DNA from: a virus
Virus record (IMG/VR): IMGVR_UViG_3300033064_002019
Span: 1-23,252 of that record
DNA length: 23,252 nt
Strand: one strand, 5' to 3'
The notes under the pieces are model-generated. The model did no database searches. It was not told where the DNA came from and saw only the letters and a program-made list of their open reading frames with translations. Shown piece after piece: positions 8,059 to 13,555 of the stretch. Position 1 is the stretch's first letter. Each line of letters opens with the position of its first letter. The translations under genes were made by a program, and so were the position numbers.

Positions 8059-8347
8059 AGAAGAATACGGACTGCGCACAGCCCTGCTGATTAAACTTGC
8101 CGAGAATGTTGAAACATTGCAAAGGCTAGTGGCTGAGCAGGGCGCAACGGATACAGACATCCAGCGCATCATTAACGACATGCAAGATGAAATTCAGCGG
8201 CTGCAAAAGGGCAAGATGGACAGGCCGAAGTGTCTGATCTGGCTTCAAGCGCAATGGCTCAAGGCTTGGGGCATAGTGGTTATCGGTGGGTTTGTGGCAT
8301 GGATGTCGGGACTGCTAGAGAAAATCGGGGAATTGTTCAATGGGTGA
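8051..8347 (+). CDS. Coiled-coil plus transmembrane protein A (lysis-associated)
   Basis: 98 aa with a GTG start. Residues about 8-55 form a heptad-like helix (LIKLAENVETLQRLVAEQ...IQRIINDMQDEIQRLQKGK) and residues about 73-90 a single membrane helix (WGIVVIGGFVAWMSGLL) near the C-terminus. It is paralogous to the protein at 9071-9373: same order of ENV/ENL, acidic coil, K-L/M-D/T...W-L, W-KA, membrane helix. Its last codons overlap the ATG of an endolysin remnant, as the second copy overlaps the intact endolysin. A holin or antiholin role is an inference from context; the family was not recognised. Confidence 0.65.
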   Translation: MAEEEYGLRTALLIKLAENVETLQRLVAEQGATDTDIQRIINDMQDEIQRLQKGKMDRPKCLIWLQAQWLKAWGIVVIGGFVAWMSGLLEKIGELFNG

Positions 8348-8468
8348 AGCAGAAAAAATCGTTTCGGAAGATGCTGCAAACCAAGCACTCATGTCGCGAT
8401 GGTACAAGCAGACACCGGCTCGCGCCGAGCGTCATGCTGACATGCTTGAAGAGGTTACTTGGACATGA
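8340..8468 (+). pseudogene. Internally deleted endolysin remnant (in frame, 42 aa)
   Basis: The frame MGEAEKIVSEDAANQALMSR...ADMLEEVTWT matches the intact endolysin at 9352-9825 with residues 4-7 and 14-120 missing. GCAGAAAAAATCGTTTCG (8349-8366) equals 9373-9390, and 8366-8449 equals 9711-9794 over 84 bp without a mismatch. Counting the shared G, 321 bases (107 codons) are absent, so the frame is kept. The catalytic Glu, Cys and Thr are all lost, so it cannot be a muramidase. It could be relic DNA, or a short peptide still translated from the same overlapping start signal. It ends inside the ATG of the holin gene. Confidence 0.8.
8366..8449 (+). repeat. 84-bp perfect direct repeat, copy 1
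   Basis: Identical to 9711-9794. It encodes the C-terminal lysozyme segment EDAANQALMSRWYKQTPARA and the following residues up to ADMLE. The copies are 1345 bp apart, and recombination between them would remove the holin, TM protein B and most of the endolysin. Confidence 0.95.
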
Positions 8469-8956
8469 GCATATTTGGTGAAATAGCAAAGCTGGCCACA
8501 GGCGGCATCGGCGGGCAGGTGCTGGACATTATCGAGCGGCAATTCCCCGGCAAGCTGACTCCGCAAGAGCAGTCCGAATTGTCGGTAACTCTTGAGCGCA
8601 TGGAAATGGAAAGGGAGCAGCAGGCAAACAATGCCATTGCTGAAGCGGAACGGTCGCTAAACGAGCGAGTAGCGGAATACGAAGGCACTGCATCAGAAAT
8701 CAAAGATATGTGGCTAGTCGGCCCCCTGGTGATTCTGATGCGGTCTTTATTTCGGCCAATATGTTCATACGTCACGCTGTATCTGAATTTTGTGTACTTC
8801 ACTAGCGTTAATGACTGGTCGCCAGAGACAACGAATCTCCTGGTGGTCATTGACGTGATTGTTTTTGGGTTCTGGTTCGGTGAACGAGCCGTGAAAAATG
8901 TACTTCCCATCGTGCTTGCTTGGATGGATAAACGCCAGACAAGCGACCAGCCGTAA
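8465..8956 (+). CDS. Holin, 3TM gene-transfer-release type (GTA_holin_3TM-like)
   Basis: 163 aa. The N-terminal half is a soluble amphipathic helix region (IIERQFPGKLTPQEQSELSVTLERMEMEREQQ). The C-terminal half has two clear and possibly three membrane segments: about 78-110 (MWLVGPLVILMRSLFRPICSYVTLYLNFVYF) and about 120-142 (NLLVVIDVIVFGFWFG). This is the layout of the 3TM holins first described for gene transfer agents. Role: timed permeabilisation of the inner membrane so the endolysin reaches the wall. ATG 8465 was preferred over an in-frame TTG at 8459 because GAAGAGG lies at 8448-8454. It is flanked by the two paralogous TM proteins. Confidence 0.8.
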   Translation: MSIFGEIAKLATGGIGGQVLDIIERQFPGKLTPQEQSELSVTLERMEMEREQQANNAIAEAERSLNERVAEYEGTASEIKDMWLVGPLVILMRSLFRPICSYVTLYLNFVYFTSVNDWSPETTNLLVVIDVIVFGFWFGERAVKNVLPIVLAWMDKRQTSDQP

Positions 8957-9070
8957 ACGAGGATACCGTAAATGGCGTTACTAACTGATCCAGCTACTCG
9001 CAATCGCGTGGGCTACTGAATTCATCTATGGGTGCTGAAGCATCGATGGGCGCAATAATCCACCAACGCT

Positions 9071-9373
9071 TTGCGCACGCAGTTACTACTATCTATCGGG
9101 GAAAACTTGCGCGAAGTAGAGCGCCGCCTGGGAGATTTTGAGAAGCCGCTGGGCGCGCTGGGTATCGAAGATGCAAGATCGGCGTCAGAGCTAAAGCGCA
9201 TGATAGATGAAATTGAAATAAAAATAGCGGCATTGCAGCGCGACAAGCTGACCACGCCAGAGTGGCTGAGGGTATTTGGCCGGGAGTGGCCGAAGGCGTT
9301 AGCCCTGCTTTTGATCGGTGCTATACTTGCCAAAGTGTCGGGATTTTTCACATGGGTGAATCAATGGATTTAG
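9071..9373 (+). CDS. Coiled-coil plus transmembrane protein B, paralogue of A
   Basis: The open frame begins after TAA 9056-9058, and the only early start is TTG 9071 without a Shine-Dalgarno sequence. Residues 3-60 form an acidic coiled coil (IGENLREVERRLGDFEKPL, SELKRMIDEIEIKIAALQRDK), followed by WLRVFGREWPKAL and a membrane helix (LALLLIGAILAKVSGFF). The first aligned residues (LRTQLLLSIGENL) correspond to internal residues of protein A (LRTALLIKLAENV), so the N-terminus seems lost or shifted. An ATG at 9028 in another frame reads up to this point, which may mark a frameshift. It overlaps the endolysin start by 22 bp. Whether it is translated as drawn is uncertain. Confidence 0.6.
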   Translation: MRTQLLLSIGENLREVERRLGDFEKPLGALGIEDARSASELKRMIDEIEIKIAALQRDKLTTPEWLRVFGREWPKALALLLIGAILAKVSGFFTWVNQWI

Positions 9374-9825
9374 CAGAAAAAATCGTTTCGTATGAAGAGG
9401 GCTTTAGGGCAACTCCATACTATTGCTCCGAGTTTTACCCCACGGTCGGGCATGGGTTCAAGATAGGCACCCGCTATGCTCCGATAGAGCAATATAGCTT
9501 TTACCTGCCTGAGCAAGTGTCACGCGCATGGCTGCAATGCATTTTGGTCGATTTAGAGCAGACACTGGCTCACGACAAAGAAACCGAAGCGGCTTTTTTG
9601 AACTGTAACACGGTGCGCAGGGCGGTTCTGATTTCGATGGCGTATCAGCTTGGCATGGCTGGCCTGAAAGGTTTTAAGAAGATGCTTAATGCCGTCGAGC
9701 GTCAGGACTGGGAAGATGCTGCAAACCAAGCACTCATGTCGCGATGGTACAAGCAGACACCGGCTCGCGCCGAGCGTCATGCTGACATGCTTGAGACTGG
9801 CGAGATGTGCGGGGAGTATTTATGA
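9352..9825 (+). CDS. Endolysin, T4-type lysozyme (GH24 muramidase)
   Basis: 157 aa. It cleaves the MurNAc-GlcNAc bond of peptidoglycan at lysis. The triad follows E-x8-(D/C)-x5-T: Glu16, Cys25 and Thr31 in EEGFRATPYYCSEFYPTVGHG. Cys replaces the Asp20 of T4 lysozyme, a variation known to work in this family. The C-terminal lysozyme motif SRWYKQTPARAERHADML is intact. No signal peptide is present, so it needs the holin. ATG 9352 with GGGA 8 bases upstream was chosen; a second ATG is at 9364. The long upstream extension of the frame to a TTG at 9262 overlaps protein B and is not family-like. It shares 84 bp with the remnant at 8340-8468. Confidence 0.92.
   Translation: MGESMDLAEKIVSYEEGFRATPYYCSEFYPTVGHGFKIGTRYAPIEQYSFYLPEQVSRAWLQCILVDLEQTLAHDKETEAAFLNCNTVRRAVLISMAYQLGMAGLKGFKKMLNAVERQDWEDAANQALMSRWYKQTPARAERHADMLETGEMCGEYL
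9711..9794 (+). repeat. 84-bp perfect direct repeat, copy 2
   Basis: This copy lies inside the intact endolysin gene and is identical to 8366-8449; identity stops at 9710 (G versus C) on the left and 9795 on the right. Confidence 0.95.
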
Positions 9826-9977
9826 GCATTATAGGTAGGCTTTTCGGATCAGATGAGGCCGCAGCAGTAAAGACCCCCGATTTTTGTCCCCAGTTTCGTG
9901 CGCACTACTCGCGGGATTTGTTACGGGGAGAGCCTAGACCGTGGCCTAAGCGGCCCGCCTGCGCGGGGTGGTGTTGA
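9822..9977 (+). CDS. 51-aa hypothetical protein after the endolysin
   Basis: The start overlaps the endolysin stop (ATGA). The peptide starts with a possible amphipathic helix (MSIIGRLFGSDEAAAV) and ends in a basic Pro/Arg/Trp-rich part (RGEPRPWPKRPACAGWC). It has no membrane helix or signal, so it does not look like a spanin. No family was recognised. The last gene of the late + strand block, it contains a short GC-rich inverted repeat (CCCGC at 9954-9958, GCGGG at 9963-9967) without a T tract. Confidence 0.5.
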   Translation: MSIIGRLFGSDEAAAVKTPDFCPQFRAHYSRDLLRGEPRPWPKRPACAGWC

Positions 9978-9989
9978 TATTGTATCAGA

Positions 9990-10001
9990 ATCATCGATGA
10001 T
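9990..10001. repeat. 12-bp perfect palindrome ATCATCGATGAT
   Basis: A fully self-complementary 12-mer just after the end of the late operon and before the convergent early genes. Possible protein-binding site; function unknown. Confidence 0.6.
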
Positions 10002-10019
10002 GATGGCGGCATGATTTTT

Positions 10020-10047
10020 GTCAGAAATACTATAGTCTTTTTCTGAC
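10020..10047. terminator. Inverted repeat between convergent operons, weak bidirectional terminator candidate
   Basis: GTCAGAAA (10020-10027) pairs perfectly with TTTCTGAC (10040-10047) across a 12-base loop. It lies in the 157-bp gap between the convergent late (+) and early (-) gene blocks, where a terminator is expected. Neither side has a T tract right after the stem, so intrinsic termination would be weak; a Rho- or protein-dependent role is possible. Confidence 0.35.
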
Positions 10048-10134
10048 AAGATTTGCCTAGTTGCAAGGTGCCACTACTCGCCCTTTGTGTCGCCAGACTC
10101 GGATAAGTGGTGACACTTCCGCCGCTTCAATAGC

Positions 10135-10299
10135 TCAATGCGCTTCTTGTTTGGGTGCGTTCGCGGATTGTGCAGCTTGTCCATTGATCGCTTGACGGGC
10201 GATTTCGTTTTGCTCTTTTTCAACATCCTCCATCACCTGCTTAAATACCCGCTCTTTTTCCGCCGCCGTGGCGGTTCTCATCCATTCGCTAAAGTTCAT
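10135..10299 (-). CDS. 54-aa hypothetical protein
   Basis: Reads MNFSEWMRTATAAEKERVFKQVMEDVEKEQNEIARQAINGQ and ends in a polar Gln/Ala-rich tail. It is predicted to be one long charged helix. A GAAGG lies about 11 bases before the ATG. It starts 18 bp after the stop of the preceding minus-strand gene and is the last gene of the early minus block. No family was recognised. Confidence 0.55.
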   Translation of the reverse strand: MNFSEWMRTATAAEKERVFKQVMEDVEKEQNEIARQAINGQAAQSANAPKQEAH

Positions 10300-10317
10300 T
10301 AATTTGTTAACCTTCGC

Positions 10318-10779
10318 TCATCTTTCCGCACGCTCTAGCGAGTCTCGCCTTAGATTATCTATCGCGTATTGAGGAACACGATACCCGCAATCCCGAAGAT
10401 GAAGAAGAATATCTGCGCAATCAAGAGGGCACTCTACCTCGTAGGTCTGCCCATCGTGATCCAAGCCTATGTTTGTCAGTGGTATGATGTTCCTAGATGT
10501 ATTGTGGAGGCAGACGCTCCACAAATGTGCGAAATTTACCCATGCCTCTAAAGCGATCCTTCGCCACTCCGAACCGTATTCCATCTCTTTCGTTCCGATA
10601 TTGTACGATGCCCCGCTAAACCTGTGCATCCATATTGCAAGCCGACACCCAAAGAGATCCGGAATTGGGGGTATTGCTCTCCTGCGCCCAGCGACATGAA
10701 TCACAAACTTGTCGAAGCAGCTTTCGTAAACGTAAACATCAGACATCCAGTTATCGCTACTCCATCTGCAATAGCTCAT
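10318..10779 (-). CDS. Phage hypothetical protein, MSYCRWSSDN type
   Basis: 153 aa. The opening MSYCRWSSDNWMSDVYVYES is the start of a soluble protein commonly annotated as hypothetical in phages of Gram-negative bacteria. The middle contains GRRRAIPPIPD, and the C-terminal part (GLDHDGQTYEVECPLDCADILLHLRDCGYRVPQYAIDNLRRD) resembles a small helical domain. No catalytic motif was seen. The internal ATG 10779 was chosen over one at 10800 because GGGAGGG sits just upstream and the N-terminus then matches the usual form. It is preceded by a possible promoter at 10823-10851. Confidence 0.7.
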   Translation of the reverse strand: MSYCRWSSDNWMSDVYVYESCFDKFVIHVAGRRRAIPPIPDLFGCRLAIWMHRFSGASYNIGTKEMEYGSEWRRIALEAWVNFAHLWSVCLHNTSRNIIPLTNIGLDHDGQTYEVECPLDCADILLHLRDCGYRVPQYAIDNLRRDSLERAER

Positions 10780-10822
10780 TTTTTGCCCTCCCTTTTCCAA
10801 TAACCATCACCCCACCAGACGC

Positions 10823-10851
10823 ATCGTATATGATGCACATTAGAAGTTCAA
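10823..10851 (-). promoter_or_regulatory. Candidate sigma70-like promoter for the 10779 gene
   Basis: On the minus strand TTGAAC (10846-10851) and TACGAT (10823-10828) are separated by 17 bp, each matching consensus at four of six positions. The site sits about 45-70 bp before the start codon of the 10318-10779 gene. Confidence 0.35.
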
Positions 10852-10880
10852 CTTACGAATTGCGTACATTTATCACGCTT

Positions 10881-10897
10881 GTTCATTAATAATGAAC
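10881..10897. promoter_or_regulatory. Operator-like palindrome GTTCATTA-A-TAATGAAC
   Basis: Two perfect 8-bp arms are separated by one base. It lies in the divergent gap between a minus promoter (10823-10851) and a plus promoter (10956-10983). A second partial copy follows at 10901-10914, so this looks like a dimeric regulator site. Confidence 0.6.
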
Positions 10898-10900
10898 GTC

Positions 10901-10914
10901 ATTCATTAGTGAAC
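10901..10914. promoter_or_regulatory. Second, imperfect operator-like site ATTCATTAGTGAAC
   Basis: Shares TTCATTA and the closing GAAC with the palindrome at 10881-10897 but is three bases shorter. Its start is 20 bp from the start of the first site, about two helical turns, as expected for cooperative binding. Confidence 0.45.
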
Positions 10915-10955
10915 AGCTATGCCGCTTATTCATGGCCCGCATGCATCCTTATCAT

Positions 10956-10983
10956 TTGCATTTATTGGCGTTCGCACCATAAT
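10956..10983 (+). promoter_or_regulatory. Promoter of the TTGCA/CATAAT family
   Basis: TTGCAT (10956-10961), 16 bp, CATAAT (10978-10983). The same two hexamers and spacing occur at two other promoters in the window (minus strand at 14550-14577 and 16823-16850). It would start a transcript near 10990 that reads the 25-aa frame and ends at the terminator 11125-11148. Confidence 0.55.
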
Positions 10984-11018
10984 GCACGGTAACAATATCC
11001 ACTTTATCGAGCAAAATC

Positions 11019-11096
11019 ATGCTAACATTAGCAATTTACTACTTCGCCCTTGCCGCCTTCGCGATAGCGGTTGAAATGTACCAAACAAGAGGGTAA
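11019..11096 (+). CDS. 25-aa membrane microprotein (or non-coding RNA unit)
   Basis: The frame reads MLTLAIYYFALAAFAIAVEMYQTRG: one hydrophobic helix of about 18 residues followed by a short charged tail, the form of a single-pass membrane microprotein. It has a promoter upstream (10956-10983) and a strong terminator 29 bp after the stop, so a transcript of about 155 nt is expected. The ribosome binding site is weak (GAG about 8 bases before ATG). It points against the surrounding minus-strand genes. A regulatory RNA of the same span is the main alternative. Confidence 0.45.
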   Translation: MLTLAIYYFALAAFAIAVEMYQTRG

Positions 11097-11122
11097 ACTA
11101 TCCGATCTCTCCTGTGTTGACT

Positions 11123-12751
11123 TTACCCGCTTCGGCGGGTTTCTTTTTGTCCGCGCCAATCTCCTTTGCCATTAATTGTAATCTGCTGGCGCTTGCCGGA
11201 ATCGAAGCACACTGTCTGCGTATGTGACCAGCTGCTAAAGCCCTTATTGTAGCCCAAGTCCAGCTTTGAGCATGTCCCCGCGCTAGTTGCGCCTCCGATA
11301 ATCCATGCCCCATGTGAGTGCCCTGTGGCGGTCTTGGCGCCCACCTTCGCAAACTGTGCCACGCTTCCCCGCGAACCGTTGTTGCCGACATGTCCGTGGC
11401 GCGTGCAGTCAATGCCCGCAATGGTCAGGGTGTCGTTGTCGTCGCTGTACACTTTCGCGGTTCGCGAATTCAGAGCGCGGCGGTATATGTCTGGCTCGCG
11501 GCCTTCATCCATCGCCTCGTAAACCTCAAGTTCTAGCCGTAGAATAAATGCGGCATTCTCAAAATCTTTGCGGTAGTCAGTCGATCGCAGATAGCGCTTT
11601 ATAAATTCGTCATGATTTGACCAAACCACAATAGACTCGCACCAGTCCCGGTGCGCCAGTGAATCAACAAACTGCCGGTCGCCTTCAAACTCGGCTTTTA
11701 TGCTCCGCTTGCCTTCGCGGTGCAGCCGGTATTGAGCGTGGTGGTCTAGCTGCTCGTGCGGATTGTGGCTTTCACCATCGGTCAGATCGTGGAAGATCTG
11801 GTATGCGGGCTTGAGCGTGTCGAGAATTCCGCCATTGCCCCAGCATGTCTTTTCAACCGTCTTGTCGATGTTGATTCGGTGTATATCGCCCCACTGTATA
11901 AACGCCAGGCGGCCTAGCTTTTCCACCCTCCCGCCGCGCATGGATATTTGTGTGCCCGCATCGTCAAAGTCGCCATTGTCGTCTGCCGTGATCTGACGTG
12001 CGAACCAATCGCCGCTTGGCAAGACTTCGACTAGCAGCGCGCCGAATACATGGTGGAACTCGGCCTTCTGTCCGGCCTTTTGTTGGATGTAGTTTTTCAG
12101 GGTGCAGGTGCCTGTGGTGTATATGTGCTTTGTGGGCTTATCCTTGGCAGTCGGCACCGGGTGCATCATGACTTTAGGGTGCGGAATAACGCTTGACGCT
12201 TCGCCGGTATAATCCTGAAGTCCCGAAATGGGACTAACGGCGGTCGGCAGAATTTGTAGGTTGGCGCAAAAGGCCAGCGTGGGAGCTATCTTAGTTAGGT
12301 CGCTGGTGATGTACGGCAAAACCTTATCGCTGTACCAAGTCGAGATGTCGGCTTTGCTCTTGCTTTCAGCCTTCTCGTTCTTGGTGTTCAGTTGGGTTTT
12401 TGTATAGGTAAAGCCGCTGACAAGAAGATCGGCTTTGACCTGCTTGGAAAACGCCTCGAGGCTCGTCCAAAACCCGCCATGCACTGCGGTATTGCTCTGC
12501 GCGCAAGTCAAAAGGTAGCGCTTGCAGCCAGTTTTGGGCAGCGCAAGATTGACAATTTCCGTTTGCTCTAGCTGTCCCAGACTTTGCAGCTTGTCATCTC
12601 TCGCGTACTTATCTAAAAACCTGTCAAAGCCGCGACGATCCATCCCCAATATTTCTGACGCTTGCTTGCTAGATTTTCCGCACTCAACCCACACTTTCAG
12701 CCGGTGGTCGATTTCGCTTTGATCTAGCGGCACGCCATTGCTCTTTCTCAT
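11123..12751 (-). CDS. HTH-metallophosphoesterase phage protein (calcineurin-like; T5 A1-type?)
   Basis: 542 aa. The N-terminus carries a putative helix-turn-helix (about 25-50, SSKQASEILGMDRRGFDRFLDKYA). The second half has metallophosphoesterase motifs in order: WGDIH (Asp289, His291), IFHDLTD (Asp322), VVWSNHDE (Asn379, His380, replacing the usual GNHD/E) and TGHSHG (His478, His480). This family binds two metal ions and hydrolyses phosphomonoesters or phosphodiesters. Phage members with SNHDEF...RKDPxNA-like sequences resemble the T5 A1 class, linked to host DNA degradation; that link is an inference. Start ATG follows AAAAGGA. The stop lies within the terminator of an opposing + transcript. 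Confidence 0.75.
   Translation of the reverse strand: MRKSNGVPLDQSEIDHRLKVWVECGKSSKQASEILGMDRRGFDRFLDKYARDDKLQSLGQLEQTEIVNLALPKTGCKRYLLTCAQSNTAVHGGFWTSLEAFSKQVKADLLVSGFTYTKTQLNTKNEKAESKSKADISTWYSDKVLPYITSDLTKIAPTLAFCANLQILPTAVSPISGLQDYTGEASSVIPHPKVMMHPVPTAKDKPTKHIYTTGTCTLKNYIQQKAGQKAEFHHVFGALLVEVLPSGDWFARQITADDNGDFDDAGTQISMRGGRVEKLGRLAFIQWGDIHRINIDKTVEKTCWGNGGILDTLKPAYQIFHDLTDGESHNPHEQLDHHAQYRLHREGKRSIKAEFEGDRQFVDSLAHRDWCESIVVWSNHDEFIKRYLRSTDYRKDFENAAFILRLELEVYEAMDEGREPDIYRRALNSRTAKVYSDDNDTLTIAGIDCTRHGHVGNNGSRGSVAQFAKVGAKTATGHSHGAWIIGGATSAGTCSKLDLGYNKGFSSWSHTQTVCFDSGKRQQITINGKGDWRGQKETRRSG
11125..11148 (+). terminator. Rho-independent terminator
   Basis: ACCCGC (11125-11130), TTCG tetraloop, GCGGGT (11135-11140), then TTCTTTTT. 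The T tract is only on the + strand, so it ends the short + transcript. On the minus strand the same bases encode the last residues and stop of the metallophosphoesterase gene. Confidence 0.88.
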
Positions 12752-12782
12752 CTCGCGTCCTTTTGCCTGAAAAGTCGGTGAT

Positions 12783-12803
12783 ATAACCGGAATTTCCGGT
12801 TAT
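12783..12803. repeat. 10-bp perfect inverted repeat in a gene junction
   Basis: ATAACCGGAA (12783-12792), one T, TTCCGGTTAT (12794-12803). It overlaps the stop codon of the DUF3310 gene and lies 30-50 bp before the metallophosphoesterase start on the minus strand. There is no T tract after it in that direction. It could be an operator or an mRNA hairpin protecting or attenuating the downstream message. Confidence 0.7.
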
Positions 12804-13180
12804 GCCAGTTTGTAGTGGGTGATGTCATCCCAAGTCCAGTACCCCGCAGGCTTGGCGTTTTTAGACTCCCATCCAATACACCGAATCCGGCACTCGGTTT
12901 CGGGGTCAATCGGACACTCATCCCTAACCCCACAATTCGGATTAGGTATCCATCCGTCATCGTCTGCCGCTTCTGCGCCCTCATAATCTTCTAAGATCAT
13001 CTCAAGATAATGGATCGCCTTCCGAATATCCTCAGCCCCGTTCTTGTGTGCGTGTCGGCAGGTGTACTTTATGACGTTAGCCTCGCGATAGGGTATATCG
13101 TTTTTAAGAATAAAAACGATCGGCTGTATCGCCATGTCTTTGTAGTGACAGCCGCCGTGCTGCTTATCTAGTGCGCTCAC
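12800..13180 (-). CDS. DUF3310 family protein
   Basis: 126 aa. The signature is complete: GGCHYKDMAIQPIVFILKNDIPYREANVIKYTCRHAHKNGAEDIRKAIHYLEMILEDYE. DUF3310 is a small helical domain very common in phage early regions, sometimes annotated as a nucleotide kinase though its biochemistry is not settled. The C-terminal part adds Cys-containing residues (NPNCGVRDECPIDPETECRIRCIGW) that may bind zinc. The start is GTG, overlapping the upstream stop (GTGA). The stop overlaps a 10-bp inverted repeat. Confidence 0.85.
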   Translation of the reverse strand: MSALDKQHGGCHYKDMAIQPIVFILKNDIPYREANVIKYTCRHAHKNGAEDIRKAIHYLEMILEDYEGAEAADDDGWIPNPNCGVRDECPIDPETECRIRCIGWESKNAKPAGYWTWDDITHYKLA

Positions 13181-13467
13181 GATTCACTCTCCTTTGATGC
13201 GCGATCTAGCGCCTTCTGCGCATCACTAAAAGCAATGCTCCAAACCGCGCCGCAAATGATCTTATAAATGCTGCCTTCGTCGTCACAACTCACTACAGCA
13301 TTAGCTGCGAGGTATTCCATAAAATCGCGCATCTCGCAAGCCAAGCTTGATAGCGGTGTCATTGGTTGGTCGTTGCTTGCTCCCTCACTTATGTAGCCTT
13401 CAAAGCCTTTCATATCCGCCATGCCTTGCAGTTCTTTCATCGTCTCGCTGATTTTAGTCATCGCCAT
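13177..13467 (-). CDS. Hypothetical early protein
   Basis: 96 aa from ATG 13467 (MAMTKISETMKELQGMADMKG...). The frame stays open upstream to an ATG at 13494, and an ATG at 13461 is equally possible; 13467 or 13461 overlap the stop of the preceding 33-aa gene, which favours coupled translation. It is predicted to be helical, without recognised motifs (LACEMRDFMEYLAANAVVSCDDEGSIYKIICGAVWSIAFSDAQKALD). Its stop overlaps the GTG of the DUF3310 gene. Confidence 0.6.
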   Translation of the reverse strand: MAMTKISETMKELQGMADMKGFEGYISEGASNDQPMTPLSSLACEMRDFMEYLAANAVVSCDDEGSIYKIICGAVWSIAFSDAQKALDRASKESES

Positions 13468-13555
13468 GCACCACGCTATCAATAATTGTATCATCTGCCT
13501 TTGCTTCTGCCAGTTCTTGTATGTATCTGGCTGCGCGAGAAAGTAGGGCGCTCAT
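13454..13555 (-). CDS. 33-aa hypothetical protein
   Basis: Reads MSALLSRAARYIQELAEAKADDTIIDSVVHGDD, a single amphipathic helix. The ATG overlaps the upstream stop (ATGA) and the frame overlaps the next gene's start, filling an otherwise empty 57-bp gap in a tightly packed operon. The sequence looks like a genuine small phage protein, but no function is known. Confidence 0.55.
   Translation of the reverse strand: MSALLSRAARYIQELAEAKADDTIIDSVVHGDD

Noticed and set aside
8972-9019. 15-codon frame (MALLTDPATRNRVGY) behind CGAGGA
   Set aside because: The ribosome binding site is fair, but the peptide has no features and lies in a possibly degenerate stretch before TM protein B; not enough support.
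9954-9967. GC-rich hairpin CCCGC-CTGC-GCGGG near the end of the late operon
   Set aside because: The stem is only five pairs, it lies inside a small coding frame and no T tract follows, so it was not called a terminator.
12748-12984. 78-codon minus-strand frame overlapping the DUF3310 gene
   Set aside because: The DUF3310 frame has a family signature and coupled start; this alternative frame has neither.
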